Source: a virus. From it: DNA of 64,000 bases. The notes beneath the pieces were generated by a model. That model was not told the origin of the DNA, searched no databases, and saw only the letters and a program-made list of their open reading frames with translations. The position numbers and the translations under genes are program-made. The DNA is taken from positions 62,001-126,000 of the IMG/VR virus record IMGVR_UViG_3300010885_055964; one strand, 5' to 3'. Of the stretch, positions 41,316 to 50,443 are shown in pieces (position 1 is the first letter of the stretch; the number at the start of each line of letters is the position of its first letter).

Positions 41316-41948
41316 ATGGGTATACATAAATTTAGCGTTGATACTGGACAGACTAATCCAGACCAATTCGATACTATTTTGACTAGTAATAGGTCAGAAG
41401 TAGAACAAAGACATACTCCATTAGCTATTCATGACAATGAATCAGCCGATATAAGAATGGCTAGGAGGCAAGCAAGGGAGATAATAGACATATCTGGTGC
41501 TGAGGTAACCGTGTACCTTCGCACAGATAATGCCGATTATGATAATGTATGGGATGAAGACCCTGATCCTACTTATTGGAATCCTATTAAATTAAAAGGA
41601 TTTTTTAAACCTCAACCACTAGAAGCTATCCTACAACAGTGGGGTGCTGAGGTTATAAATAAGACAGAAATGACTTTCGATCATTTTGAAATCAGACAAA
41701 TGACTGGTGAAAGGATGATCAGAGTAGGAGATGTTATACAGCTACCATACCGAGCTTCGACAGAAGCGATTAGCCCGAAAAATTATAGAGTATTAAATGC
41801 AACCCCGAGTGGCAATTATAGATACACATGGCTATATCTTACTTGCCAATTAGAGACATTGACTGCAGATCTGACAGTAAGACCAGAACAAGATATGCCT
41901 GAAGAGGAGCAAATAAAGACCAATGGCCAATACAGAGAAAGTATCTGA
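41316..41948 (+). CDS. probable neck / head-closure protein
   Basis: 210 residues. The first part is acidic and disordered; the core DADYDNVWDEDPDPTYWN...RVGDVIQLPYRAS looks like a small beta barrel, of the sort seen in head-closure or neck proteins. ATG 41316 has no ribosome site and lies 24 bases after the cassette border, so the normal leader may have been replaced. AT-rich composition resumes here. Confidence 0.5.
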   Translation: MGIHKFSVDTGQTNPDQFDTILTSNRSEVEQRHTPLAIHDNESADIRMARRQAREIIDISGAEVTVYLRTDNADYDNVWDEDPDPTYWNPIKLKGFFKPQPLEAILQQWGAEVINKTEMTFDHFEIRQMTGERMIRVGDVIQLPYRASTEAISPKNYRVLNATPSGNYRYTWLYLTCQLETLTADLTVRPEQDMPEEEQIKTNGQYRESI

Positions 41949-42225
41949 ACAGTTAACCAGGATCAAAGACGGCTTTGATAAATCGAACCACACATTTTTA
42001 ACCCGCTTAATGTCTGGGTTGCAAAAGAGAATAGCCGACACAGTACCTGAATTAGAAGTTACGCCTACTGGTAAACAAGCGACTGTAGGGCATATTCGAG
42101 TTAATATGATTGGAAGTAAGGTAGTCGAAGACGAGACTGTCTTAGCTGACAATCAAAGGAAAATACGTCAATTGATGGATATTATGAAGAACCCGACCGC
42201 TATTATTGGAATAATAGGTGAGTAA
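41923..42225 (+). CDS. small structural-block protein
   Basis: 100 residues. Helical N-terminus (VSEQLTRIKDGFDKSNHTF), beta centre (LEVTPTGKQATVGHIRV) and helical end. It overlaps neighbours on both sides. A neck or tail-completion role would fit its place, but no motif proves it. Confidence 0.5.
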   Translation: MANTEKVSEQLTRIKDGFDKSNHTFLTRLMSGLQKRIADTVPELEVTPTGKQATVGHIRVNMIGSKVVEDETVLADNQRKIRQLMDIMKNPTAIIGIIGE

Positions 42226-43019
42226 TGGGGCAGTATGACTGGAGCACTGATTTTTCAGTCAAGGCGGGTGCTAATAATACGGCACCCAATATGGTTCCTC
42301 ATGGGTTAACAGAAGTACCTTCAATCAGGCAGATGAGCCACGCTGAAGGAGGACGAAACCCATTTGATGGTACAGATTTTTTGTCTTATCCTAGCCATGT
42401 TGAAGAGTTTCTTCAACCAGGGTTTAGGTCTTTAGATGATGCGATGAAGCAATATTGGTCAGGCATTAGAGTGCCGACAAAAGACACTTATAGGTTTATG
42501 AGAGTAAAGATAGCAGGAGGTGATAAGAGCTTATTAATATGGAGCGATGATCTTAAAGAGGGAAGAGCCAGATTACCACTGGCTGCTATAAGTAGAGAGG
42601 GAGCTGAATTCAATCCCGAGAAGTATAGTCCTAACATATTGCCTATGGCATTACGTTATTTGGGCAGAAGAGGAGATTTGGCCGCACTAATTTACAGGCC
42701 TTCACCCTGGTTAGTTAATTATAAAATAATTATATGGGCCGAACACAAAAGAGATGCAGAATATATATTATATCAAACATTGACTAGATTCAATCCACTA
42801 GCTGAATTCAAGATGTATGATGGTAAATTACAGGGAAATATACAGCTGAGGTTCACAGGATCGACTGATGCAAGTGATAAAGAATCGGGATATGATCAGC
42901 ACGCAAAAGTAAGATATGAGATTGGTTGCACAGCCGAAGCTTGGCTACCTCTTCCAGAAAAGATAGTGAAGACTGTGCTTGGCAAAACAGTTAGCCTCAA
43001 AGAGACCTACGCTCAATAA
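42225..43019 (+). CDS. putative tail-completion / neck structural protein
   Basis: 264 residues. The C-terminal region NYKIIIWAEHKRDAEYILYQTL, LQGNIQLRFTGSTDASD and KVRYEIGCTAEAWLPLP has the strand and helix order of tail-terminator-type proteins. The N-terminus has a charged linker. It lies directly before the sheath region, where T4 gp15/gp3-like genes would be expected. The assignment is by context. Confidence 0.45.
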   Translation: MGQYDWSTDFSVKAGANNTAPNMVPHGLTEVPSIRQMSHAEGGRNPFDGTDFLSYPSHVEEFLQPGFRSLDDAMKQYWSGIRVPTKDTYRFMRVKIAGGDKSLLIWSDDLKEGRARLPLAAISREGAEFNPEKYSPNILPMALRYLGRRGDLAALIYRPSPWLVNYKIIIWAEHKRDAEYILYQTLTRFNPLAEFKMYDGKLQGNIQLRFTGSTDASDKESGYDQHAKVRYEIGCTAEAWLPLPEKIVKTVLGKTVSLKETYAQ

Positions 43020-43093
43020 TTCGCATCGCATCTTGCGTTCTTGTTCAACAGTCGTCTCAGATCGGGTCGAAGATCCTAAGAAGGAGTGATCAG

Positions 43094-43357
43094 ATGGTAA
43101 AAGCTCAAAAGTCACATGTCATCAGAGTCTATAACAATAGTAAGCAGCTAATCCAGCTTCATATGAGGCCACCAGGAGGTGATTTTTTCACCAATGAATC
43201 ACAGGTCAGAATATTACCGGGTATGGAAGTATTGTTACCAAAGACACATTGCAGACAAGATCAATTAGATAATCTGTCAAAAAAGGGTTTCATTAAGATC
43301 ATCTATGACAGTCAAGCTGTAGCTGATAGACAAGAAGCAGCAATAAACGGAAATTGA
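43094..43357 (+). CDS. small protein before the sheath gene
   Basis: 87 residues, AAGGAG before ATG. HVIRVYNNSKQLIQLHMRP, a PGMEVLLPK turn and QLDNLSKKGFI suggest a small beta barrel. The layout (N-S-x-Q-x-I, PG, QL-x-x-LSK) resembles the protein at 22191-22418. Likely a small virion or sheath-associated protein. Confidence 0.55.
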   Translation: MVKAQKSHVIRVYNNSKQLIQLHMRPPGGDFFTNESQVRILPGMEVLLPKTHCRQDQLDNLSKKGFIKIIYDSQAVADRQEAAINGN

Positions 43358-43409
43358 CAACGTCAAAAATAAGTGTAGAAGCCAACCTAGAGGGATGGAG
43401 TAATAAAAG

Positions 43410-46268
43410 ATGGCAGTATACTTAAGTCCAGGTGTCTTTCCTCGTGAGATAGACCTGAGCGTTCTTCCTACAGCCATTGGCCCGCTGAGGCCCGCTTTCA
43501 TAGGGACAGCCAATAAAGGCCCTATGAATGAACCTAGACTGGTGAGCAATGCTACACAAGCATTGGAGACATTCGGTGAACCGAAGTCAGACAGCTATTT
43601 GATGTATGCAGTATTGGCTTACCTTGAGGAAGGTAACGCTGCCTATGTCATGCGAGTTGGTGTAGAGTTAGAGGAAGGCCAGCCTACCGAATTGTCTGAC
43701 ATATGCATCGATACATCAGGTGGTCGTGTGCAAGGTTGGGGTCGTATCCCACTGTTCACTGGCATTGACTATGGCCGTATAAACCTTAGACGAGTTGGTG
43801 ATGGCACTAATGGAGTATTGCCTTTAGATTTTCATCCGGCATCAACCTCATCTGTCGTTTACAATGATGCCGATTTGTCTGGCACCAATGGTCCGACGTC
43901 TGCTAGTGGCACTGTCTCAGGCACCTATACTGGTGACATTGACGATTCTTGGGTTATGGTAATAACGGGAGCACCAGACTCAGGTGAGTCTCTGGTGGGT
44001 GCGACATACGAAATTGTTCGTAACAGCGACGGTGTTATAGTAGCGCTGGGTACACTCGCTGATGCTAATAACAATGGTACATCTGACTCGATATCCATTG
44101 GCGATGGCCTGTCAGTGACAGTTACAGTCGCGTCTGGAGAGTTAGATGAAAACGATACTTTGACGTGGGGTGCAGCACCAGATAATAGAGATTTGGAAGT
44201 CTCTGTGGAAGGTGCATCACCTAACTCGTACACGATGCCGACTGCCACCTACACTTCAGTGACTGACTTCGTAGATGCAGCTAACGCATTACTGTCAGGT
44301 GAAGATTACTTGTTCATTGAGTATACATTAGATGACGGTGAGACAGTAATCCCTCAGATTATTACCACCATCGCTGGTGATAGAGTCCAACTGGCTGGTT
44401 CTGCTGCCTTTGCTCTGGAAGTAGGAACCAGACAGTACGCATGGGATATACCCCGTGGATATCTGTTAGGTCTTGATTCTGGTCCGCATAACATCACGAC
44501 CCAGAACAACAGGGTCAAAATCAATATGATAGGAGAGAGCAGCACTACAGAGGTAGTGTTCAATCTGCCTGTCGGCTTGAGCCAGACGACCGAGTCACTG
44601 GCATCGGTAATAGATGCTGCCGGGGTGGTAGCTGGAGAGGTGTTGTGGAACTCGTACGCACTAACTGTGCCAGGTAATGAATCACATCTGGTGATTGAGG
44701 CATCAGTAGGCAGACAGTCTAATACAATCCAGCTTAAGTCAGATTATTCGAACCTACGGACGTTAAGGTTTGCCGAGCAAGTCAACATACCTTATCCTTA
44801 CCGTAAGTCTTACCGAGGATATAACGACGGTAGAGTCTCTTTGCCAGAAGCTGGCGAGAATGATCCGGCTACCCCTTTGTCATGTGAAACCGATCCTCTT
44901 GCTTCAGATTGTGCTGCTGACGCTGCTTATTTTTCTAACATAGTTGGATGGTTAGTAGCACCAACTCCAGGTACGTGGGTCGGCGGATATTCGGCCTCGC
45001 TTGAGGTATTTACTGATGGTGTTGGTGACACCTCCGGCAGATACACGTTAGCCATCAAGGACCGTAACAACCAGCCAGTGGATGTGGTCAGAGATATCAC
45101 TTTTGATAAGAGGGACGCACGCTATATTGGTAACGTGGTTAATCCTGGTACGAGTCTTGGCGGGACTAACGGTAATGCGTGGATCAATTGGGAAGAGAGA
45201 CCTGCTTTCCTTGCAAACAATATCAATGACCAGGCCACGTTTGAGGTAAGACTGCCTTCAGCTTTTAACAAGAAGTCATTCGTTGGACAGGCCGACGGCA
45301 TTCCTTACGATCCGGCGTTCTCGTCAGAGTTGGATTCTGCAGTAATCGGTAACCCAGCATTGGCTACCGGTATCTATGCCTTCCAGAATCCAGAGGCTTT
45401 GGATATCAATTTGCTGCTAACTCCTGGTTTTTCGACTGGTGCTGTCATCGGCACTGCATTGCAAATGTGTGAAAGCCGAGGCGATGTACTTTACATAGTT
45501 GATCCTCCATTCGGTCTCAGGCCTCAGCAGGTAGTTGACTGGCACAATGGGATGTTACTGTCCGACTTGAAAGCAGCCGTTAATAGCAGTTATGGTGCTC
45601 TTTATTGGGGTTGGATACGGTACTTTGACCAGTTTGCCTCTGAAGAAATCTGGATCCCGCCAAGTGGCCACGTAGCAGGCGTCTTTAGCCGCACGGCTAG
45701 AGAAGCTGAGCAATGGTTCGCACCTGCTGGCTTGCGGCGTGGTAAACTGTTGACTGCACTAGATGTAGAATACTCGCCCACGCAGGGAGAGAGAGACCTA
45801 CTGTACGGCTCTGGTAATGCAGTAAACCCGATCGTCAAGTTCCCCCAGGATGGCATCACGGTCTGGGGTCAGCGGACTCTGCAGAGATCTGAGTCAGCGA
45901 CTGGACGAGTAAACGTCAGGATGCTTTTGATCGGTATCAAGAAGAATCTGACGCGGCTGCTGCGAAACTTCATCTATGAGCCGAATGACAGAATCCTTTG
46001 GCGGCAGGTATTGGCGACTGTTGATCCATACCTTGGAGACATCCAGTCTCGTCGCGGGTTGACCGCTTACAAGGTGATTGTTGACGAGACGAATAATACA
46101 CCTGAGCGAATCGATCGTAATGAGTTGTGGGTGTCAGTGTTCCTCAAGCCAACGCGGGCTGTCGAATTCGTCGTACTGAATCTTGTAACACTCCGTACTG
46201 GTGCGAGCTTCTCGGCTGAGGAAGTCTTGGCAGCTGGCGGTATCGTAACTGGGGCTACAGCCGAGTAA
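43410..46268 (+). CDS. tail sheath protein
   Basis: 952 residues with GGAG upstream. The N-terminus (YLSPGVFPREIDLSVLPTAI, AFIGTANKGPMNEPRLV) and the C-terminal core (LTRLLRNFIYEPNDRILW, NELWVSVFLKPTRAVEFVV) are typical of T4 gp18-type sheath proteins, which form the contractile outer tube. It is much longer than T4 gp18 (659), mainly through an insertion of beta-rich sequence at roughly 125-480, probably an exposed domain. GC content and codon use suggest strong expression. Confidence 0.95.
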   Translation: MAVYLSPGVFPREIDLSVLPTAIGPLRPAFIGTANKGPMNEPRLVSNATQALETFGEPKSDSYLMYAVLAYLEEGNAAYVMRVGVELEEGQPTELSDICIDTSGGRVQGWGRIPLFTGIDYGRINLRRVGDGTNGVLPLDFHPASTSSVVYNDADLSGTNGPTSASGTVSGTYTGDIDDSWVMVITGAPDSGESLVGATYEIVRNSDGVIVALGTLADANNNGTSDSISIGDGLSVTVTVASGELDENDTLTWGAAPDNRDLEVSVEGASPNSYTMPTATYTSVTDFVDAANALLSGEDYLFIEYTLDDGETVIPQIITTIAGDRVQLAGSAAFALEVGTRQYAWDIPRGYLLGLDSGPHNITTQNNRVKINMIGESSTTEVVFNLPVGLSQTTESLASVIDAAGVVAGEVLWNSYALTVPGNESHLVIEASVGRQSNTIQLKSDYSNLRTLRFAEQVNIPYPYRKSYRGYNDGRVSLPEAGENDPATPLSCETDPLASDCAADAAYFSNIVGWLVAPTPGTWVGGYSASLEVFTDGVGDTSGRYTLAIKDRNNQPVDVVRDITFDKRDARYIGNVVNPGTSLGGTNGNAWINWEERPAFLANNINDQATFEVRLPSAFNKKSFVGQADGIPYDPAFSSELDSAVIGNPALATGIYAFQNPEALDINLLLTPGFSTGAVIGTALQMCESRGDVLYIVDPPFGLRPQQVVDWHNGMLLSDLKAAVNSSYGALYWGWIRYFDQFASEEIWIPPSGHVAGVFSRTAREAEQWFAPAGLRRGKLLTALDVEYSPTQGERDLLYGSGNAVNPIVKFPQDGITVWGQRTLQRSESATGRVNVRMLLIGIKKNLTRLLRNFIYEPNDRILWRQVLATVDPYLGDIQSRRGLTAYKVIVDETNNTPERIDRNELWVSVFLKPTRAVEFVVLNLVTLRTGASFSAEEVLAAGGIVTGATAE

Positions 46269-46283
46269 CAACGGGAGTCAAAG

Positions 46284-46862
46284 ATGCCAGGTTTTAACAT
46301 CAACGGTAGTGGTGGCCAGAATAATAACTCGCCAGCACACACTGTCGAAGTGCGTCGTAAGCACCGTTGGCACTTCGAGACACTAGGTCGCGGAACGGGT
46401 AACTGGTCGCAGACAGAGCTATTGATGCTCCAGTCTGCTTCACGTCCAAGTTTCAAGCTTGAAGAGCCGGAAATGCACCACAACCAAGAGATAGTGCGTT
46501 TTGCTGGCAAACAGAGTTGGGAGCCAGTTACTCTCAAGTGGTATGATGGTGAGCAGAATCCAGACATATCTAAGGGGATATATCACTGGATTGAGACTGT
46601 GGTGAATATGCAGTCGATCCAAGTCGCTCACCCACGTAATTATAAGAAGCAAGCATCATTGGTAGTGACTGATGGTACTGGTCAGACCAATGAGCGGTGG
46701 TCAATGTATGGCACATGGCCCACCGCAGTCAACTGGCAAGAGCTGGATTATTCAGCGACAGAATTGTTGACGTGCGAAGCCACCATGAGATACGATAGAG
46801 CGGTTAGAGACTGTGTCCAGTCCCCAGGGCCACGGACCATATCTCCAAGCTGCCCTAATTGA
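46284..46862 (+). CDS. tail tube protein 1
   Basis: 192 residues, starting MPGFNING. Its core (RKHRWHFETLGRG, QEIVRFAGKQSWEPVTLKWY, LDYSATELLTCEATMRYDRA) matches the gp19/tube fold, a beta-barrel ring that stacks as the inner tail tube. It follows the sheath gene by 15 bases, the usual place, and has high-expression codons. A strong terminator follows. Confidence 0.85.
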   Translation: MPGFNINGSGGQNNNSPAHTVEVRRKHRWHFETLGRGTGNWSQTELLMLQSASRPSFKLEEPEMHHNQEIVRFAGKQSWEPVTLKWYDGEQNPDISKGIYHWIETVVNMQSIQVAHPRNYKKQASLVVTDGTGQTNERWSMYGTWPTAVNWQELDYSATELLTCEATMRYDRAVRDCVQSPGPRTISPSCPN

Positions 46863-46892
46863 TTTGGTTATCGCGATTACCATCAAACACAA

Positions 46893-46927
46893 AGAAAAGG
46901 CCCCGCATTTAATGCTGGGCCTTTTCT
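46893..46927 (+). terminator. terminator after sheath and tube genes
   Basis: AGAAAAGGCCC / GGGCCTTTTCT forms an 11-base perfect stem with a 13-base loop, ending in a TTTTCT arm. It lies 30 bases after the tube stop and separates the sheath/tube pair from the second tube-like gene, fitting a need for more sheath and tube than other tail parts. The A-rich left arm would allow action on both strands. Confidence 0.85.
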
Positions 46928-46940
46928 ATAGGTGAACAAT

Positions 46941-47567
46941 ATGCCAGGATTCAATATAGCTACTGATAAAGCCATCAATTGTCCGGCCAACGACAGTAAT
47001 TTAACTAATACGCCAATATATCAAGGGCCTTCATATACTGAAGAAACAGCGAGGAGCTATAGATATAAGCTTGAAGTGTTAGAGCCATTAGGAACTACTA
47101 CAGGAAACGGAATATTGTTGTTTCTCGAGAAATGTACAAGACCCACACCTGAGGTAGATGAGATAGTAATACATAGTGGGCAGGATGAGATTATTAGACC
47201 AGGTAAAAACAGATGGAGTCCGATCGAATTTACTTTCTATGAGAAGCTGTCAGGAGCAGCCTCAGAAGATGGTGGATCCCCAATAGATTCCGTAGCAGAA
47301 AAGATCTACGAATGGTGGGGGTCTTCTATGATAGATTTAAAAACCTCATCGCACCGCCCAGTAACCGATTACTATAAAAGAGCTGAATTATCTATGAAGG
47401 ACGGATATGGTAATGATGTGTGGACATACTATCTGTATGATTGCTGGCCTGTTAAGGTCACACCAGGTAATCTAGATTATGCTGATAGTCAGATTGCCCG
47501 TATAACTGTGACATTGAGATATAATAAAGCACAAGAGCAGAAGAATAGTCATTCCAATACTATTTAA
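46941..47567 (+). CDS. tail tube-like protein 2
   Basis: 208 residues from ATG 46941 (AGGTG upstream; a GTG at 46932 is less likely). It begins MPGFNIAT like the other two, and has SYRYKLEVLEPLG, IRPGKNRWSPIEFTFYE and LDYADSQIARITVTLRYNKA at the same relative places as tube 1. Its loops are longer. It may form part of the tube base or tip in few copies, in line with its place after a terminator. Confidence 0.7.
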   Translation: MPGFNIATDKAINCPANDSNLTNTPIYQGPSYTEETARSYRYKLEVLEPLGTTTGNGILLFLEKCTRPTPEVDEIVIHSGQDEIIRPGKNRWSPIEFTFYEKLSGAASEDGGSPIDSVAEKIYEWWGSSMIDLKTSSHRPVTDYYKRAELSMKDGYGNDVWTYYLYDCWPVKVTPGNLDYADSQIARITVTLRYNKAQEQKNSHSNTI

Positions 47568-47577
47568 GGAACAGAAT

Positions 47578-48126
47578 ATGCCAGGTTTTAGAGTGAGCGG
47601 TATATCAGGGACATTCGGCGGAGCTGAGAAGCAAGCTGCTACCGCCGGTCCACCATCGACTCGCGACTATCATTATTCATACACATGGCAAGTGTTGGAA
47701 CTAGTGGGCAATTATGAATATCTATTAATCACCACTATCAAGGATATAACATTACCTACATTTACAGTGACCACAGAAACCGCACAGGGTGCGAGTCTAG
47801 AATATAAGTTCGCCAAGAGTGTGTCATACGATGATGTAAAGGTAACCTTTTATGATACAGTAGGATTATTGGCTAAGATGAAGGAATGGAGGATGTCAGT
47901 ATGGACACCACAGCAAGGATTAAAAGTGGCTAATGAATATAAGAAAAACTCAAGGATTAATGTGTTCACGCCAGAATGGGTAGCTGATAAACAGCAAAAC
48001 TTTACATTATATGGTTCTTGGCCATCGGTAATAAGACATGGCGAATTAACTTACGCCAATAGCGACGTGAAAATAGTAGAAGCGACTATAACATACGACT
48101 GGGCTGAAGAACAGCCGTCTGTATAA
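47578..48126 (+). CDS. tail tube-like protein 3
   Basis: 182 residues beginning MPGFRVSG. YHYSYTWQVLELVG, YDDVKVTFYDTVG and LTYANSDVKIVEATITYDWA correspond to the conserved strands of tubes 1 and 2. It is more distant. It may be a tube-initiator or hub-adaptor paralogue. It starts ten bases after tube 2. Confidence 0.65.
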   Translation: MPGFRVSGISGTFGGAEKQAATAGPPSTRDYHYSYTWQVLELVGNYEYLLITTIKDITLPTFTVTTETAQGASLEYKFAKSVSYDDVKVTFYDTVGLLAKMKEWRMSVWTPQQGLKVANEYKKNSRINVFTPEWVADKQQNFTLYGSWPSVIRHGELTYANSDVKIVEATITYDWAEEQPSV

Positions 48127-48201
48127 GAGTATAATGTAAATCAGAGCGTTGTAGGTAAGTATATATCCACGAGTCTACAGAAAATAATCGCAGAGGACGT
48201 T

Positions 48202-49302
48202 ATGGCAGACACTCCAGATGGGATTACCCCGGCTGATTTAGCTGGCAAGAAGATGCCTAATGAAGAACTACTAGATATAGGCTCGAATATAAAGCCGATA
48301 TCTAGTACTTCCAGTGCCGATAGATCGCAGAACAATAGCGATCAGGATGGTGGTACTAAAAATCACATGGAACAGCATGTGGCAGACCTACATAATGTAG
48401 CTGCTCCAGGAGATAATGTAGATGATTTTTTAGATAAATTATTACAGACTCCTGCTAATCAATTAATACCATGGGAAAATTGCTGGCTGCCTAGCAAAGG
48501 GCTTTACTACGATGGTGACTGGGACAATGGCCTAGTTAAGGTCAGGGCCATGGGCCAAACAGCAGAGAAGATATTGGCTACACAACGATTGGCTAAGTCT
48601 GGCCAATCAATAGATATGTTATTTAATGAATGTTGTCAATTTCCCGAAGGTTTCGATCCTATCAATCTGCTGTTAGGTGATCGTGTCTTCTTGTTGTACT
48701 TCTTACGTGGCATTACCCACGGTAACATTTATGAGTTCGCTTTCACATGCCCGAATGAAGAGTGCCAGAAGGTCTCTACGCATGCTTACGATTTGAACGA
48801 GCTGGCAGACACAATTACTTGGGCAGATCCTTCTTTGGGTAATGAACCGTTCAGGGTCGATTTACCATACTTGAGTAAGGCTACAGGAAGAGATGTGTGG
48901 GTAGGGGTTCGCTACTTGCGGGCGTACGATGCTAATGATCTTTTGGCTAAGAGGAAAGCCAAGGATAAGATGAAGGTAAAACCTGGAAATACGGTCCGAA
49001 CTCGAGGGCAGAGTGTCGCCAATTTCAGTAGAAATCAGCAACAAAGTGGGCAGTTAGATGATGCATTAACTGATAACCTCGAGAAAGTGATAGTGAGTGT
49101 GATGGGGTCGCAAGATCCCTTTAAGATTAGGCAATTCGTTCACCAAATGCACGCACAGGACACATCAACTGTAAGAGAATGGTTAAGAGAGCGTACTCCA
49201 GGTATCGATAACACAGTCATAGTCGGGTGCCCCGACTGTAACGCAGACCATACGGTGGAGCTTCCGATTACGGAGGCATTTTTTCGCCCGTCAAAGCGTT
49301 GA
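48202..49302 (+). CDS. T4 gp26-like baseplate / tail assembly protein (0-frame product)
   Basis: 366 residues. After an acidic, disordered N-terminus (about 85 residues), NCWLPSKGLYYDGDWDNGLV, LLLGDRVFLLYFLRGITHGN and a zinc site (CPNEEC...CPDCNADH) match the T4 baseplate gp26 family pattern (LPSxGxxY...R...G...Y...CPxC). Such proteins act in tail or baseplate assembly. The last codons run through TTTTTTC at 49279-49285, where a +1 shift would continue into the next frame (see next entry). Confidence 0.7.
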   Translation: MADTPDGITPADLAGKKMPNEELLDIGSNIKPISSTSSADRSQNNSDQDGGTKNHMEQHVADLHNVAAPGDNVDDFLDKLLQTPANQLIPWENCWLPSKGLYYDGDWDNGLVKVRAMGQTAEKILATQRLAKSGQSIDMLFNECCQFPEGFDPINLLLGDRVFLLYFLRGITHGNIYEFAFTCPNEECQKVSTHAYDLNELADTITWADPSLGNEPFRVDLPYLSKATGRDVWVGVRYLRAYDANDLLAKRKAKDKMKVKPGNTVRTRGQSVANFSRNQQQSGQLDDALTDNLEKVIVSVMGSQDPFKIRQFVHQMHAQDTSTVREWLRERTPGIDNTVIVGCPDCNADHTVELPITEAFFRPSKR

Positions 49303-49540
49303 GGAATACGAAAAGCATTGGGCGTCTTTAATGGAACAGCAGTTCCAATTAAAGCATTATGGTAAATTAAGTCTTTTTGAACAAAACCAGATGCCCGCTG
49401 AAGAACGTGCATGGTGGATGAGGCGATTGGATAGAGAATTCAAAGAGCGAAAAGAGAGGGAAGAAGCCCAAAGTAGGTCTGTTCCCAGGCCGAGCACTCC
49501 CTCTAAACCAAATATATCCATGCCGTCTATGAGACGATAA
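49286..49540 (+). CDS. +1 frameshift extension of the gp26-like gene
   Basis: About 85 residues in the +1 frame, from ARQSVEEYEKHWASLMEQQF to RPSTPSKPNISMPSMRR. The frame is open from 49223 and has no start codon until ATG 49331, which has no ribosome site. The sequence before that ATG (VEEYEKHWASL) is coding-like and continues a helix rich in charged residues. The site TTT TTT C can re-pair as TTC after a +1 slip. In tailed phages, tail assembly chaperones are commonly made this way. The separate-gene alternative would start at 49331. Confidence 0.6.
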   Translation, partial: ARQSVEEYEKHWASLMEQQFQLKHYGKLSLFEQNQMPAEERAWWMRRLDREFKERKEREEAQSRSVPRPSTPSKPNISMPSMRR

Positions 49541-49609
49541 TAATAGTCTCTATGTGATCATCTTGTCGACCAAATATAAGAGTATGGGGTCAGACAGGAG
49601 ACTTGACAC

Positions 49610-50443
49610 ATGAATAGTACGGGCCAAAATACTTTCCCAAGAATATCGGCCCGGCGTGGACAAGTAGTCGATCTGAATATCGATTTTTTACGTAATGGCA
49701 TACTTACCGACCCTTATGCAATTAGACGAGTCGAGATATATAAAACATCTATCGCTCCACATAATCTAATGGTGACTATCCCGATAGTAGGGATAGATCA
49801 AACAGATTATCCATCACCTCTACTTCCAACAGAGGATACAAACGGCAATGTGATATCTGGAAGCTATCATCTACACTACGCTATACCAGAAGATTTCCTA
49901 GCGCCTGACGTCTATTTTGATCTGTGGTATTATTTCGCCGACGACCCTATCGGTCATATGGGTACGGAAGTCAATCTAACTGAAGCTGACATAGACGATG
50001 ATAAGTATTCTAGTTTGTTGCTGAAGTCCTGCAATAGATTTTGGGTTTATCCAGATGGATGGTTTACTAGCGACGGTCTACAGACTGTGCGTTTTGGGTT
50101 TGAGCCACTCGATCAGAGATTCTACACACCAGAGAAGAGGCCATTAGAGATAGGACTAATGCCATTACCTCTATATGATTATAATTATAACTTAGTAAAC
50201 CCTCTTATACCATTTCTGACACCAAGCATATCTATAGAAACACAACATTGTGAGCTGTTAGTTGACAACGCTCCTGCAAGGATCGGAATAAGACAGGGGT
50301 CATACAGATCCAATCCTTGGGTTATCCAATATGATTTGGACACTTCTGCCTTTTTGAAGGGCACATACCGATATTCAATCAAATTATCGTTGCCCGATGG
50401 TTCGACTAGGGTTAGCCGTAAATTCATTTTGACAATCAGTTAA
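49610..50443 (+). CDS. virion structural protein
   Basis: 277 residues, AGGAGA upstream. It is beta-rich throughout, beginning with a domain of the form PRISARRGQVVDLNIDFLRNG and closing with TYRYSIKLSLPDGSTRVSRK, which resembles Ig-like or beta-sandwich structural proteins of large myoviruses. It lies between the tail assembly gene and the PAS protein. No catalytic motif. Confidence 0.55.
   Translation: MNSTGQNTFPRISARRGQVVDLNIDFLRNGILTDPYAIRRVEIYKTSIAPHNLMVTIPIVGIDQTDYPSPLLPTEDTNGNVISGSYHLHYAIPEDFLAPDVYFDLWYYFADDPIGHMGTEVNLTEADIDDDKYSSLLLKSCNRFWVYPDGWFTSDGLQTVRFGFEPLDQRFYTPEKRPLEIGLMPLPLYDYNYNLVNPLIPFLTPSISIETQHCELLVDNAPARIGIRQGSYRSNPWVIQYDLDTSAFLKGTYRYSIKLSLPDGSTRVSRKFILTIS

Noticed and set aside
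36849-41366. Many long reverse-strand and alternate-frame ORFs in the GC-rich block
   Set aside because: They mirror the forward fibre genes; Gly-rich codons give Pro/Ala-rich reverse frames with few stops. The forward genes have overlapping starts and recognisable domains.
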